A stretch of 64,000 nt of DNA from Gammaproteobacteria bacterium (GCA_016182845.1 JACPFT010000010.1:186001-250000); one strand, 5' to 3'; numbered from the stretch's first letter, positions 9,555 to 18,490 are shown. The notes: generated by a model not told the origin, from the sequence alone. A program made the numbers and translations.

Positions 9555-9807
9555 AGCCGTCATCGCCGAGCTCCCCATCCGCCTCAATGGCGAAACCGTC
9601 CGCGTGCCCGCCGGCATCACCGTCGCCGCCGCGCTAGCCCTCGCCGGCCAGCAGGCCCTGCGCCTATCGGTCAAGGGTGCGCCGCGCGGCCCGCTCTGCG
9701 GCATGGGCGTGTGCTTCGAGTGCCGGGTCACCATCGACGGCCGGCGCCATGAGCGGGCCTGCCAGCGCCTGGTCGCCGACCAGATGGAGATCCTCACCCA
9801 TGACTGA
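9547..9807 (+). CDS. D-hydroxyproline dehydrogenase, small [2Fe-2S] subunit
   Basis: An 86-residue ferredoxin-like protein with the plant-type cluster arrangement: Cys residues in PLCGMGVCFECRVTID (C-x4-C-x2-C), then the fourth in ERACQRLV. It matches the gamma subunit found in HcnA-like and D-hydroxyproline dehydrogenase complexes. It sits exactly between the two flavoprotein genes and overlaps both (8 bp each), which is the expected arrangement for a beta-gamma-alpha complex that moves electrons from the DAO-like subunit to the alpha subunit. Confidence 0.9.
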   Translation: MPEAVIAELPIRLNGETVRVPAGITVAAALALAGQQALRLSVKGAPRGPLCGMGVCFECRVTIDGRRHERACQRLVADQMEILTHD

Positions 9808-11071
9808 GGCCCGCTTCGAGCTCATCGTCCTAGGTGCCGGCCCCGCCGGCCTAGCCGCCGCCAAGGCCGCCGCCGACTCGGGCCGCGAGGTCCTGGTGCT
9901 GGACGACAATCCCCTGCCCGGCGGCCAGATCTGGCGCGGCGGGCCGGACCAGGCCCCGAACGCCCGGGCTCGCGCCGCCTTCTCGGCCCTGCAGCATCCG
10001 CGCATCGCCTACCGTCCGGGCGCGCGCCTCTTCGCCGCGCCGGGGCCGGGAACGCTACTGGTGGAATTGCCGGAGGGCGGCTGCCGCCTGGGCTACGGCC
10101 AACTGATCCTGGCCACCGGCGCCCGGGAGCGCTTCCTGCCCTTCCCCGGCTGGACCCTGCCCGGGGTCTTCGGCTTAGGCGGCCTGCAGGCCCTGGCCAA
10201 GGGCGGCTACCCGGTGGCGGGCAAGCGCATCGTCCTGGCCGGCACCGGCCCCCTGCTCCTGGCCGTGGCCGATACCCTCAAGGCCCGCGGCGCCCGGGTA
10301 CTGCTTCTGGCCGAGCAGGCGCCGTTGGGCCGCGTCGCCCGCTTCGCCGCCGGCCTGGTCCGCCATCCGGCCAAGCTGGCCCAGGCCGTGGCCCTCAAGA
10401 GCCGGCTGCTGGGCATCCCCTACCGCTGTTCCAGCCATGTGCTGGAGGCATCGGGCCGCGAGCGCCTGGAGCGCCTGCGCCTGAGCTGGGGCGGCGAGGA
10501 AGGTTTCATCGACTGCGACTACCTGGGCTGCGCCTTCGGCCTGCTGCCCAATACCGAGACCGGCCAGCTCTTGGGCTGCACCCTGGCGGCGGGCGCCGTG
10601 GCCGTGGACGACTACCAGCAAACCAGCCGGCCGGGGGTCTATGCCGCCGGCGAGGCTTGCGGCATAGGCGGCGTGGACAAGGCGCAGATCGAGGGCCGTA
10701 TCGCCGGCCTCGCCGCCGCCGGCCGCCCCGAGGAGGCCCGCCGCCTGTTCCCCGCGCGAGCTCATGCCCGGGACTTCGCCGACCGGCTGGCCGAAGCCTT
10801 CCGCCTGGAGCCGGCGCTCCTGCGCCTGGCCAGGCCCGACACCCTGATCTGCCGCTGCGAGGACGTGCCCCTCCAGGCCCTGCAGTCCTGTTCCTCCTGG
10901 CGCGAGGCCAAGCTCCTGACCCGCTGCGGCATGGGCGCCTGCCAGGGCCGGACCTGCGGCCCCATGGCCGAGACCCTCCTGGGCTTCGAGCCCCGGGGTA
11001 GCCGCCCTCCCCTGCAACCCGTCTCCCTGGAAACCCTGGTTTCCGCCCTTTCTCCTACCGACCCGAGGTAA
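9800..11071 (+). CDS. D-hydroxyproline dehydrogenase, FAD/[2Fe-2S] subunit
   Basis: A 423-residue flavoprotein resembling the alpha subunit of hydrogen cyanide synthase and opine oxidases. ATG 9800 overlaps the preceding gene by 8 bp. The N-terminal dinucleotide fold reads ELIVLGAGPAGLAAAKAAAD; a second one is RIVLAGTGPLLLAVADTL at about residue 140. The C-terminal BFD-like cluster domain has four cysteines in ICRCEDVP and RCGMGACQGRTCG. It probably completes electron transfer to the membrane quinone pool or another acceptor; the acceptor is not evident from sequence. The next gene begins 2 bp after its stop. Confidence 0.88.
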   Translation: MTEARFELIVLGAGPAGLAAAKAAADSGREVLVLDDNPLPGGQIWRGGPDQAPNARARAAFSALQHPRIAYRPGARLFAAPGPGTLLVELPEGGCRLGYGQLILATGARERFLPFPGWTLPGVFGLGGLQALAKGGYPVAGKRIVLAGTGPLLLAVADTLKARGARVLLLAEQAPLGRVARFAAGLVRHPAKLAQAVALKSRLLGIPYRCSSHVLEASGRERLERLRLSWGGEEGFIDCDYLGCAFGLLPNTETGQLLGCTLAAGAVAVDDYQQTSRPGVYAAGEACGIGGVDKAQIEGRIAGLAAAGRPEEARRLFPARAHARDFADRLAEAFRLEPALLRLARPDTLICRCEDVPLQALQSCSSWREAKLLTRCGMGACQGRTCGPMAETLLGFEPRGSRPPLQPVSLETLVSALSPTDPR

Positions 11072-11073
11072 TC

Positions 11074-11970
11074 ATGTCGACTCTCTACCGTGGCGTCTTC
11101 ACCGCCATCACCACGCCCTTCAACGCCGATCTGTCGGTGGACCACGGCTTCCTGGCCGAACACGCCGCCTGGCAGCTGGCCAATGGCTGCGTGGGCACCA
11201 TCCCCTGCGGCTCCCTGGGCGAAAGCGCCACCCTGAGCTTCGAGGAAAAGCTCGCCGTGATCGGCAGCTGCGTGCGCGCCAGCGGCAACAAGCCGGTCGT
11301 CCCCGGCATCGCCAGCCTGTCCACCGCCGAGGCGGTGCGTCTCGCCCAGGGCGCGGCCGACTTGGGCGCGAAAGGCCTGATGATCCTGCCGCCCTATGTC
11401 TATGCCTCGGACTGGCGCGAGATGAAGGCCCATATGAGCGCCGTGCTCGAGGCGACGGCTCTGCCCTGCATCATCTACAACAACCCCGTGGCCTATAAGA
11501 CCGACTTCCTGCCCGAGCAGATCCTGGAACTGGCCGCCGAGCACGAGAATGCCGTGGCCGTGAAGGAGTCCTCCACCGACGCCCGCCGCGTCACGGCGCT
11601 CAAGGCCCTGGCCGGCGACAGCCTGGCCCTGGGAGTTGGCGTGGACGACTGCCTGGTGGAAGGCGTCGCCGCCGGCGCCAGCTTCTGGGTGGCCGGCCAG
11701 GTCAATGCCTTCCCCGCCGAATCGGTCAAGCTCTACGAGCTGGCCATGGCCGGCCGCTGGGCCGAGGCCGCCGAGCTCTACCGCTGGTTCCTGCCCCTGC
11801 TGCGCCTGGACACCGTGCTCAAGTTCGTCCAGCTCATCAAGCTGACCCAGGAACGGGTGGGCATGGGCTCGGCGCGGGTGCGCCCGCCGCGCTTGGAGCT
11901 GGCCGGCGCCGAGCTGGAGGCGGCCCTGGCGGTGATCGACAAGGGGATACGGGAAAGGCCGGTGCTGTAA
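11074..11970 (+). CDS. lhpC: 1-pyrroline-4-hydroxy-2-carboxylate deaminase (DHDPS superfamily)
   Basis: A 298-residue class I aldolase-fold enzyme. The family marks are the Schiff-base Lys164 in VAVKESS, Tyr135 in CIIYNNPV, and the substrate loop CGSLGESATLS at 45-55. In this operon it should deaminate and dehydrate pyrroline-4-hydroxy-2-carboxylate to 2-oxoglutarate semialdehyde, releasing ammonia. A true DapA is less likely because all the neighbours belong to hydroxyproline catabolism and dapB lies elsewhere. After it, 680 bp without genes (11971-12650) hold a long repeat element before the final enzyme of the pathway. Confidence 0.88.
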   Translation: MSTLYRGVFTAITTPFNADLSVDHGFLAEHAAWQLANGCVGTIPCGSLGESATLSFEEKLAVIGSCVRASGNKPVVPGIASLSTAEAVRLAQGAADLGAKGLMILPPYVYASDWREMKAHMSAVLEATALPCIIYNNPVAYKTDFLPEQILELAAEHENAVAVKESSTDARRVTALKALAGDSLALGVGVDDCLVEGVAAGASFWVAGQVNAFPAESVKLYELAMAGRWAEAAELYRWFLPLLRLDTVLKFVQLIKLTQERVGMGSARVRPPRLELAGAELEAALAVIDKGIRERPVL

Positions 11971-11976
11971 ATAGGC

Positions 11977-12621
11977 GTCGTCCCCGCGCAGGCGGGGACC
12001 CAGTCGGTGGCAATGGGAGGCTTTGTAGTATCTGTTCCCATTGCACGGCCGGGTCTGGCCCCGGCAGGCCACCTACTTTCTTTGCTTGTGCAAAGAAAGT
12101 AGGCAAAGAAAGCACACCCCGAGGCTTGCCGGCTACGCCGGTTCCCTGCGCTTCTCGGTCAAACCGGGGGTCTGGCCAGGAGGACATCCCTGTCCCCGGG
12201 CCAGACACGCGACATCCATGTCGCGCCCCTCCGGGCTATTCCCGGCTTGCCCTGCGATGCTCGGCAGCGCCTAGGGGGCACTTCAAGAGCGAATCCGCCT
12301 TCGCGGATTCTCCAAGAGGCGCGCTACGCGCCGGTCCAGTCCCCTCCCCCTTGATGGGGGAGGGTTAGGGAGAGGGTGTTCTTCCGGGCGCCCTGTGCGG
12401 CGCCGAGCACTGGAAGCCAAAGCGGAATCGGCCCGAAGGGGCGCGACATGGATGTCGCGCTTCCGGCCCGGGGACAGGGATGGCCCCTGGCCGGAACCCG
12501 CTTTGGCTGAAGCGCGCAGGGGACCCGCGTAGCGGGCGCTGCACCGGGCTGTCTTTCTTTGGTTACTTTCTTTGGACACCCAAAGAAAGTAACTCGCCCA
12601 CCGGGGCGAGACCCGGTCGTG
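11977..12621. repeat. Long-palindrome intergenic element, copy 1 (full)
   Basis: About 645 bp with no gene. It starts with a GTCGTCCCCGCGCAGGCGGGGAC hairpin module (11977-11999), then terminal arms that are inverted copies. The left arm (from 12044) reads CACGGCCGGGTCTGGCCCC and then a hairpin around ACTTTCTTTGCTTGTGCAAAG. The right arm (to 12621) has the complementary pattern with the perfect 14-bp hairpin GTTACTTTCTTTGG/CCAAAGAAAGTAAC. Inner parts of the arms also match each other in inverse orientation (for example ATCCCTGTCCCCGGGCC at 12187 and its complement near 12466), so the whole element is one large imperfect palindrome. A shorter, inverted copy lies at 52827-53352. Open frames in it are translation artefacts. 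It separates the deaminase from the semialdehyde dehydrogenase, so it may end or restart transcription. Confidence 0.85.
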
Positions 12622-12650
12622 AAACAGATCCGAATCATACGAGACCGACC

Positions 12651-14231
12651 ATGACCACCAAGCCACTCCAAGGCCTTTCTCTCATCGGCCAGACCCCCGC
12701 AGCCCCCAGCGGCATGCTCTTCCACGCCCAAAACCCCGCCACCGGCGAGGCCCTGGACCCTCCCTACCACGAGGCGGGCGACGAGGACATGGACCGCGCC
12801 TGCCGGCTAGCCGCCGAGGCCGCGCCGGTCCTGGCCCGAACCAGCGGAAAGCTCCGCGCCGACTTCCTGCGCGCCATCGCCGCCCGCCTGGAAGCCATCG
12901 CCGAGGCCATCGCGGCGCGCATGCCCCAGGAAACGGGACTTCCCGAGGCAAGGGCTCGCGGCGAGCTGGCGCGTACCTGCGGCCAGTTGCGGCTGTTCGC
13001 GGCGGTGGCGGAGGAAGGCGCCTGGCTGGATGCCCGCATCGACCACGGCGATCCTGAGCGCAGGCCGGCGCCCAAGCCGGATATCCGCTCCATGCTCCAG
13101 CCCCTGGGCCCGGTGGCGGTGTTCGCCGCCTCCAACTTTCCCCTGGCCTTCTCCGTGGCCGGCGGCGACACCGCCTCCGCCTTCGCCGCCGGATGCCCGG
13201 TCGTGGTCAAGGCCCACGGCGCCCACCCCGGCCTATCGGAGCTGGTTGGCCGTGAGATCCAGGCGGCGGCGCGCGAGCGCGGCCTGCCGGAGGGGACCTT
13301 CGCCCTGCTCTTCGGCGCCGGCAGCCGCCTGGGCGCGGCCCTGGTCCGCCACCCGGCCATCCAGGCCGTGGGCTTCACCGGCTCCATCGCCGGCGGCACG
13401 GCCCTGATGCGCCTGGCGGCCGAGCGCCCCCAGCCCATCCCGGTCTATGCCGAGATGGGCAGCGTCAATCCGGTGGTCCTGCTAGAGGGGGCGCTAGCCC
13501 GGCGCGGCACGGCCATCGCCGAGGGCCTCGCCGCCTCGGTGACCTTAGGCGCCGGCCAGTTCTGCACCTGCCCCGGCCTGGTCCTGGCCGTGGACGGTCC
13601 GGCCTACCGCGATTTCCGCGCGGTCTTATCCGCCCGCCTCGCCGCCCTGCCGGCCGCGCCCATGCTGAGCCTAGCCATGGCCGAGCACTTCCAAAACGGC
13701 ATAGCCGCGCAGCAGGTCTGCCCCGGCGTCGAAGCCCTGGTACGCGGGAGTGCTGGAGCCGGCCATGGCGCGCCGGTCCTGCAGGAAACCAGCGCCGACA
13801 ATCTGCTGGCCCAGCCACGGCTGATGGAGGAAGTGTTCGGGCCATCCACCCTGCTGGTCCGCGCCGAGAGCGAGACTGAGCTGGTACAAGTCCTCAAGGC
13901 GCTGCCCGGCCAGCTCACCGCGACGGTGCATGCCGACGAGGCCGAGCTGGCCGAACGTCCGGCCCTGGTGGAGACCCTGGCCAAAATGGCCGGGCGCGTG
14001 CTCTTCGGCGGCTTCCCCACCGGCGTCGAGGTGGGCCATGCCATGGTCCATGGCGGGCCCTTCCCGGCCACCAGCGACGGCCGGTCCACCTCGGTGGGCA
14101 GCGCCGCCATCACCCGCTTCGCGCGGCCCGTGTGCTACCAGGGTTTCCCGGACACCCTCCTGCCGGAGACCCTGCGCGAGGGCAACCCCTTAGGGCTCAT
14201 GCGCCTGGTGGACGGAGAACGCCGCCGCTAA
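12651..14231 (+). CDS. 2-oxoglutarate semialdehyde (2,5-dioxovalerate) dehydrogenase
   Basis: A 526-residue aldehyde dehydrogenase oxidising 2-oxoglutarate semialdehyde to 2-oxoglutarate with NAD(P)+, the last step of hydroxyproline catabolism. The ATG at 12651 gives MTTKPLQGLSLIGQ; the open frame upstream is repeat sequence. The general base Glu268 lies in YAEMGSVNPV, the nucleophile Cys305 in GQFCTCPGL, and the cofactor loop reads GFTGSIAGG. The CTCPG variant with the long C-terminal block VGSAAITRFARPVCYQ is typical of the KGSADH (type III) group rather than ordinary ALDHs. It shares four bases tail-to-tail with the convergent exporter gene. It is probably part of the lhp operon despite the intervening repeat. 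Confidence 0.9.
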   Translation: MTTKPLQGLSLIGQTPAAPSGMLFHAQNPATGEALDPPYHEAGDEDMDRACRLAAEAAPVLARTSGKLRADFLRAIAARLEAIAEAIAARMPQETGLPEARARGELARTCGQLRLFAAVAEEGAWLDARIDHGDPERRPAPKPDIRSMLQPLGPVAVFAASNFPLAFSVAGGDTASAFAAGCPVVVKAHGAHPGLSELVGREIQAAARERGLPEGTFALLFGAGSRLGAALVRHPAIQAVGFTGSIAGGTALMRLAAERPQPIPVYAEMGSVNPVVLLEGALARRGTAIAEGLAASVTLGAGQFCTCPGLVLAVDGPAYRDFRAVLSARLAALPAAPMLSLAMAEHFQNGIAAQQVCPGVEALVRGSAGAGHGAPVLQETSADNLLAQPRLMEEVFGPSTLLVRAESETELVQVLKALPGQLTATVHADEAELAERPALVETLAKMAGRVLFGGFPTGVEVGHAMVHGGPFPATSDGRSTSVGSAAITRFARPVCYQGFPDTLLPETLREGNPLGLMRLVDGERRR

Positions 14232-15502
14232 CGTCCCAGGAGCCGCGCCACCGCATCCCCCAGCCGCCTGGACCCCGCCGAGCCCAGCATCACGCCCATG
14301 GCGATGGACACCATGATCATCACCATGTCGAAGGCCTGGGCGATGGAGGTGTCCAGGTTCTCGTTGAGCAATGAGGCCAGGGAACGGAAGCCCATGGAGC
14401 CGGGCACCATCAGGAAATACGCCGGCCAGAGCATGACGAAATAGGCCGGGCCGAAGCTGATGCGCTCCAGGACGCCGGAGCACAGGGTCGCCAGCAGGGC
14501 GCCAAGAAACGGCCCCATGGCCGGACCGAAGGCCAGGGCGCCCAATTTCCCGCCAATCAACGCGATCAAACAACCCACCATGATCCACAGGAAATGCTCG
14601 CGCTTGCCGGAGAAGGTGATGACGATGGAAATCCCCAAGGCCAGGACCCCGGCGTAATAGGCCCAGGGCGGCACGACCTCGACGCTCAGCTCGGAGAACA
14701 CCACCGGCGCACTCAGGGCCAGGCTCGCCAGGCGCATGCCGATGGCCACGCCGAAGATCAAGAGGAACAGGGTCGTCGCCCCGGCGATCATGCGGCTGGA
14801 GCCCGAAACCCAGTGCCCGCTGGCCAGCTCCACCATGGCGATGGTCATGGTCATGCCTGGGAAAAACCACAAGAGGGTCGCGATCAGCATGGGCAGGGGC
14901 CGCACCGCATAGCCTGTCTGCGCCGCGAAAAAGATGGCGAAGGCCATGGACGCCGCCCCCAGCATGGGCATGGCGTAAGAGGTCAGCGCCCGGCCTTGCG
15001 CCGCCACCAGCATCAGGCCCAGCACGCCGCCCAGGACCGTGGCGAAGCCCAGCTCGAACCAGGACAGCTGCACCAGACAGCCGAAACCCGCCGAGAGCAG
15101 GGCCATGGACAAGACCTGCCAGGCATTGCCGTAGAGCGGCGGATGGGCCAGGACCCGCTCCATGGCCAGCTCCGCCTCCAGCGGCGTCATGCGCCCCTCG
15201 TCCACGTCCTTCACCAGGCGGAACACCTCCGACAGCCGGGAAAAATCCGCCCCGCCCGGATTGATGCGCACGACGCGGGTACGCGTCTCCTCGCCCTGCA
15301 CCAGGGTGAACATCATGGAGGTGGGCGTGGACATGATGTCGGCGCGGCAGCCCAGGCGCCGCGCCAGGGTTTCCAGCATGGCCTCCACGTTCGGGCAGGG
15401 AATGCCCGAATCCAGCAGAGTCTTGCCCAGCTTGGTGATCAGCCGGCGCACGTGATCGATGTGATGGGGGGATTCGGGCGGGATGACGCCGGTCGCTTCC
15501 AT
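14228..15502 (-). CDS. ThrE-family (threonine/serine exporter-like) membrane protein
   Basis: A 424-residue inner-membrane protein of the ThrE family, in the fused form. The N-terminal soluble part is HHIDHVRRLITKLGKTLLDSG...MMFTLVQGEETRTRVVRI. It is followed by about ten hydrophobic segments from residue 130 on (for example WQVLSMALLSAGFGCLV and AITFSGKREHFLW). Family members export threonine and serine or related amino acids by proton antiport. Its position inside the collagen/hydroxyproline island suggests it relieves excess amino acids or peptides released during collagen breakdown; this is inference. It is convergent with the aldehyde dehydrogenase (4-bp overlap) and divergent from the second collagenase. 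Confidence 0.82.
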   Translation of the reverse strand: MEATGVIPPESPHHIDHVRRLITKLGKTLLDSGIPCPNVEAMLETLARRLGCRADIMSTPTSMMFTLVQGEETRTRVVRINPGGADFSRLSEVFRLVKDVDEGRMTPLEAELAMERVLAHPPLYGNAWQVLSMALLSAGFGCLVQLSWFELGFATVLGGVLGLMLVAAQGRALTSYAMPMLGAASMAFAIFFAAQTGYAVRPLPMLIATLLWFFPGMTMTIAMVELASGHWVSGSSRMIAGATTLFLLIFGVAIGMRLASLALSAPVVFSELSVEVVPPWAYYAGVLALGISIVITFSGKREHFLWIMVGCLIALIGGKLGALAFGPAMGPFLGALLATLCSGVLERISFGPAYFVMLWPAYFLMVPGSMGFRSLASLLNENLDTSIAQAFDMVMIMVSIAMGVMLGSAGSRRLGDAVARLLGR

Positions 15503-15762
15503 GAAAACTCAACTCCACCGCGTGAGGCGCGGCACTCCCGCAAATTCTAGCCGCAGCGCCGCACTCCTCACCCCCGCGCCGGGGATTTTTTCATGCCGCG
15601 ATTTCGCGCATTTTCCCGGCGCGATCGCACAAGACCGCCCGCCCCCCGCTCCCTAAGCTCGACAGCGCGGACTGCACAAAAAACGTCCGTTCTCCGGGCC
15701 GCCGGGACCGAGAGGGTATTGCCCCGGCGACCCGAAAACAACAATCCCAAGAGGAAACGCCC

Positions 15763-16677
15763 ATGCACAAGTCCCTGCTCATCGCCGCCCTATTGGCCGC
15801 CGCCCCCGTCTTCGCCGCCGGGAAAAAGCCGCCGGTCCATGCCCACCAACACGGCCTGCCGACCCAGAAACTCTCCATCCCCGAGCAGAAAAATGCCAAG
15901 GATGCGGCCGCGCGCGGCGGCGCGCCCACCATCGAGCGCATCCTCCCCATCCAGTATTCCTGCGGCCCGAGCCTGCGTATTCGCGCCCAGGAGCTGACCG
16001 CCGCCCAGCTCAACGACACCTGTGCCAAGCTCGGCGTCCAGGAAAGCTATTTTCACCAGCGCCTGGCCACCGGCTATGTCCCGGTCGCCAACGATTACAA
16101 CGACGATCTGGAGCTGGTGATCTTCAATAATTACGATCAATACAAGCGCTATGCCGGTCGCTTCTACGGCATCAGCACCAACAACGGCGGCATGTACCTG
16201 GAAGGCAACCCCGCCGACCCCAACAACCAGGCCCGCTTCATCGCCTACGAGGCCGACTGGCTGCCCAGCTGGCAGATCTGGAACCTGGAGCACGAGTACA
16301 ACCATTACCTGGACGGCCGCTTCGATCTCTACGGAGATTTCGAGCTGGGCATGACGGCGGCCACCGTGTGGTGGAGCGAAGGCCTGGCCGAATTCCTGGC
16401 CCTGAAAAACACCAATCCCGACGCCATCGCCGCCGCGCGAACCCATGCCTATAGCCTGTCGACGATTTTCGCCAACACCTATTCCAGCGGCACGGAGCGG
16501 ATCTACGACTGGGGTTATCTCGCGGTCCGCTTCGCCTTCGAGCGCCACCCGGAAATGGTCAACGATATCCTGGGATATTTCCGCGCCGGGCAGTACAGCG
16601 TCTACACCGGCTATATGAATAGCCTGGGCGCGGCCTATGACGCGGAGTTCGATGCCTGGCTGGACACGGTGCAGTGA
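15763..16677 (+). CDS. Minimal secreted M9-type metallopeptidase
   Basis: A 304-residue protein with a signal peptide (MHKSLLIAALLAAAPVFA) and essentially only the M9 catalytic domain. It has HEYNH from His177 within LEHEYNHYLDGRFD and the third ligand Glu206 in WWSEGLAEF, the same 29-residue spacing as in the large collagenase at 4031. The block NNGGMYLEGNPADPNNQARF is shared almost word for word with that protein, so the two are paralogues. The activator domain and PPC domain are both missing. AAGAGG precedes the ATG. It may be a gelatinase/peptidase rather than a true collagenase, since intact collagen cleavage by this family generally uses the activator domain. Confidence 0.85.
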   Translation: MHKSLLIAALLAAAPVFAAGKKPPVHAHQHGLPTQKLSIPEQKNAKDAAARGGAPTIERILPIQYSCGPSLRIRAQELTAAQLNDTCAKLGVQESYFHQRLATGYVPVANDYNDDLELVIFNNYDQYKRYAGRFYGISTNNGGMYLEGNPADPNNQARFIAYEADWLPSWQIWNLEHEYNHYLDGRFDLYGDFELGMTAATVWWSEGLAEFLALKNTNPDAIAAARTHAYSLSTIFANTYSSGTERIYDWGYLAVRFAFERHPEMVNDILGYFRAGQYSVYTGYMNSLGAAYDAEFDAWLDTVQ

Positions 16678-16686
16678 GTCAACTAA

Positions 16687-16731
16687 CCGTTCGTCCTGAG
16701 TAGGCGCGCAGCGCCGTATCGAAGGACCTCC
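16687..16731. repeat. REP-like element, family A copy 2
   Basis: Begins CCGTTCGTCCTGAGTAG and ends GTATCGAAGGACCTC, one half of the longer family A palindrome. It lies between the stop codons of the minimal M9 peptidase and dapB, which converge, and could act as a transcript end. Confidence 0.7.
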
Positions 16732-16770
16732 GCTTGGGCGCAAGCCCAGGCGGAGACCAAGCCCAGGCGC

Positions 16771-17691
<921 letters not shown>

Positions 17692-17711
17692 TTATAAGGA
17701 ACTGACCAAGC

Positions 17712-17726
17712 TGGTACGGAGCTTGC
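17712..17726 (+). promoter_or_regulatory. Sigma-54 type -24/-12 promoter for the PEP-CTERM gene
   Basis: TGGTACGGAGCTTGC has the invariant GG (17713-17714) and GC (17725-17726) exactly ten bases apart and matches the TGGCACG-N4-TTGC consensus except at one base of the -24 block. It ends 36 bp before the ATG at 17763. PEP-CTERM genes in floc- and capsule-forming bacteria are known to be RpoN-dependent. Confidence 0.65.
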
Positions 17727-17762
17727 CTAGTCATAATTGCTACAACATGGAGGACGTTGATC

Positions 17763-18467
17763 ATGCGTTTACTGACCCGATTCATCACCACGGCCGGGCT
17801 GCTCTTCGGACTCCTAGTCGCCACGGTAACCCAGGCCCTGCCCAGCCAGGCCTTCTTCTCCTATTCGCCCTTCGGCGTACAGGAGCTGACCATCACCACC
17901 GATGCCGGCGTCTTCACCATCAGCGCCAGCTCCACCGGCTGGTGGGACGAAAACGGCAACCACTCCTCAGGCAATCCCAATTACATCATGGGCGTCTGCG
18001 GGACCGACGACTCCTGCTTCGGCGACAACCTCGACCGGCGTAACTTCTTCACCTTCGACCTCAGCAATGTCACCGGCAATATCCTCAGCGCCAGCCTGAA
18101 CATCGGCAATAGCAGCTCCGGCTACTACGGCCCGGCCGGCGGCATGACCCTGTCCTTCTTCGACATCTTCACCGATCTCGACCTGGTCAGCGGCAGCGGC
18201 TCCGGGATGACCGGCATCTTCGGCGATCTGGGTTCGGGCGATCTGCTCGCCTCCTACCTCGCCATGCCCACCGACATCAACACCCAGGTTCTGATCAGCT
18301 TGAACGCCATGGGTCTCGCCCACCTGCAACGCGCCTTCGGCGGCCGCTGGGGCATAGGCGGAACCCTATTCCCCGACGACGTCCCGGTCCCGGAACCCAG
18401 CACCCTGCTGCTCCTGGGCATCGGCCTGCTGGCCTTCTCCCTGCGGCGCCTGGCCAAATCCGCCTGA
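17763..18467 (+). CDS. PEP-CTERM sorting domain protein
   Basis: A 234-residue exported protein. The start ATG 17763 has GGAGG nine bases upstream. After a signal peptide (MRLLTRFITTAGLLFGLLVA) the mature part is rich in Ser, Gly, Asn and Thr with no known enzymatic motif. The C-terminus is a textbook PEP-CTERM signal: VPEPSTL at about 208, a hydrophobic stretch LLLGIGLLAFS, then RRLAK. Such proteins are cut and possibly anchored by an exosortase (EpsH/XrtA) and are linked to extracellular polysaccharide and floc formation. No exosortase gene is in this window. Transcription alone, between dapB and dnaJ and opposite to both, fits its own sigma-54 promoter and terminator. Confidence 0.88.
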   Translation: MRLLTRFITTAGLLFGLLVATVTQALPSQAFFSYSPFGVQELTITTDAGVFTISASSTGWWDENGNHSSGNPNYIMGVCGTDDSCFGDNLDRRNFFTFDLSNVTGNILSASLNIGNSSSGYYGPAGGMTLSFFDIFTDLDLVSGSGSGMTGIFGDLGSGDLLASYLAMPTDINTQVLISLNAMGLAHLQRAFGGRWGIGGTLFPDDVPVPEPSTLLLLGIGLLAFSLRRLAKSA

Positions 18468-18490
18468 ACGGCGGGAGGCCAAATACAAGA

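Noticed and set aside
11074-11970. Lysine-pathway dihydrodipicolinate synthase (dapA)
   Set aside because: Belongs to the same superfamily, but the surrounding hydroxyproline genes and sequence pattern favour the pyrroline-4-hydroxy-2-carboxylate deaminase.
12041-12368. Short plus-strand proteins with YFLCLCKES-type motifs
   Set aside because: Translations of the palindromic repeat element; the same peptide appears from copy 2 and in the reverse frame, as expected for an inverted repeat.
12480-12650. 57-codon N-terminal extension of the semialdehyde dehydrogenase
   Set aside because: It is repeat sequence; family alignment starts at the ATG at 12651.
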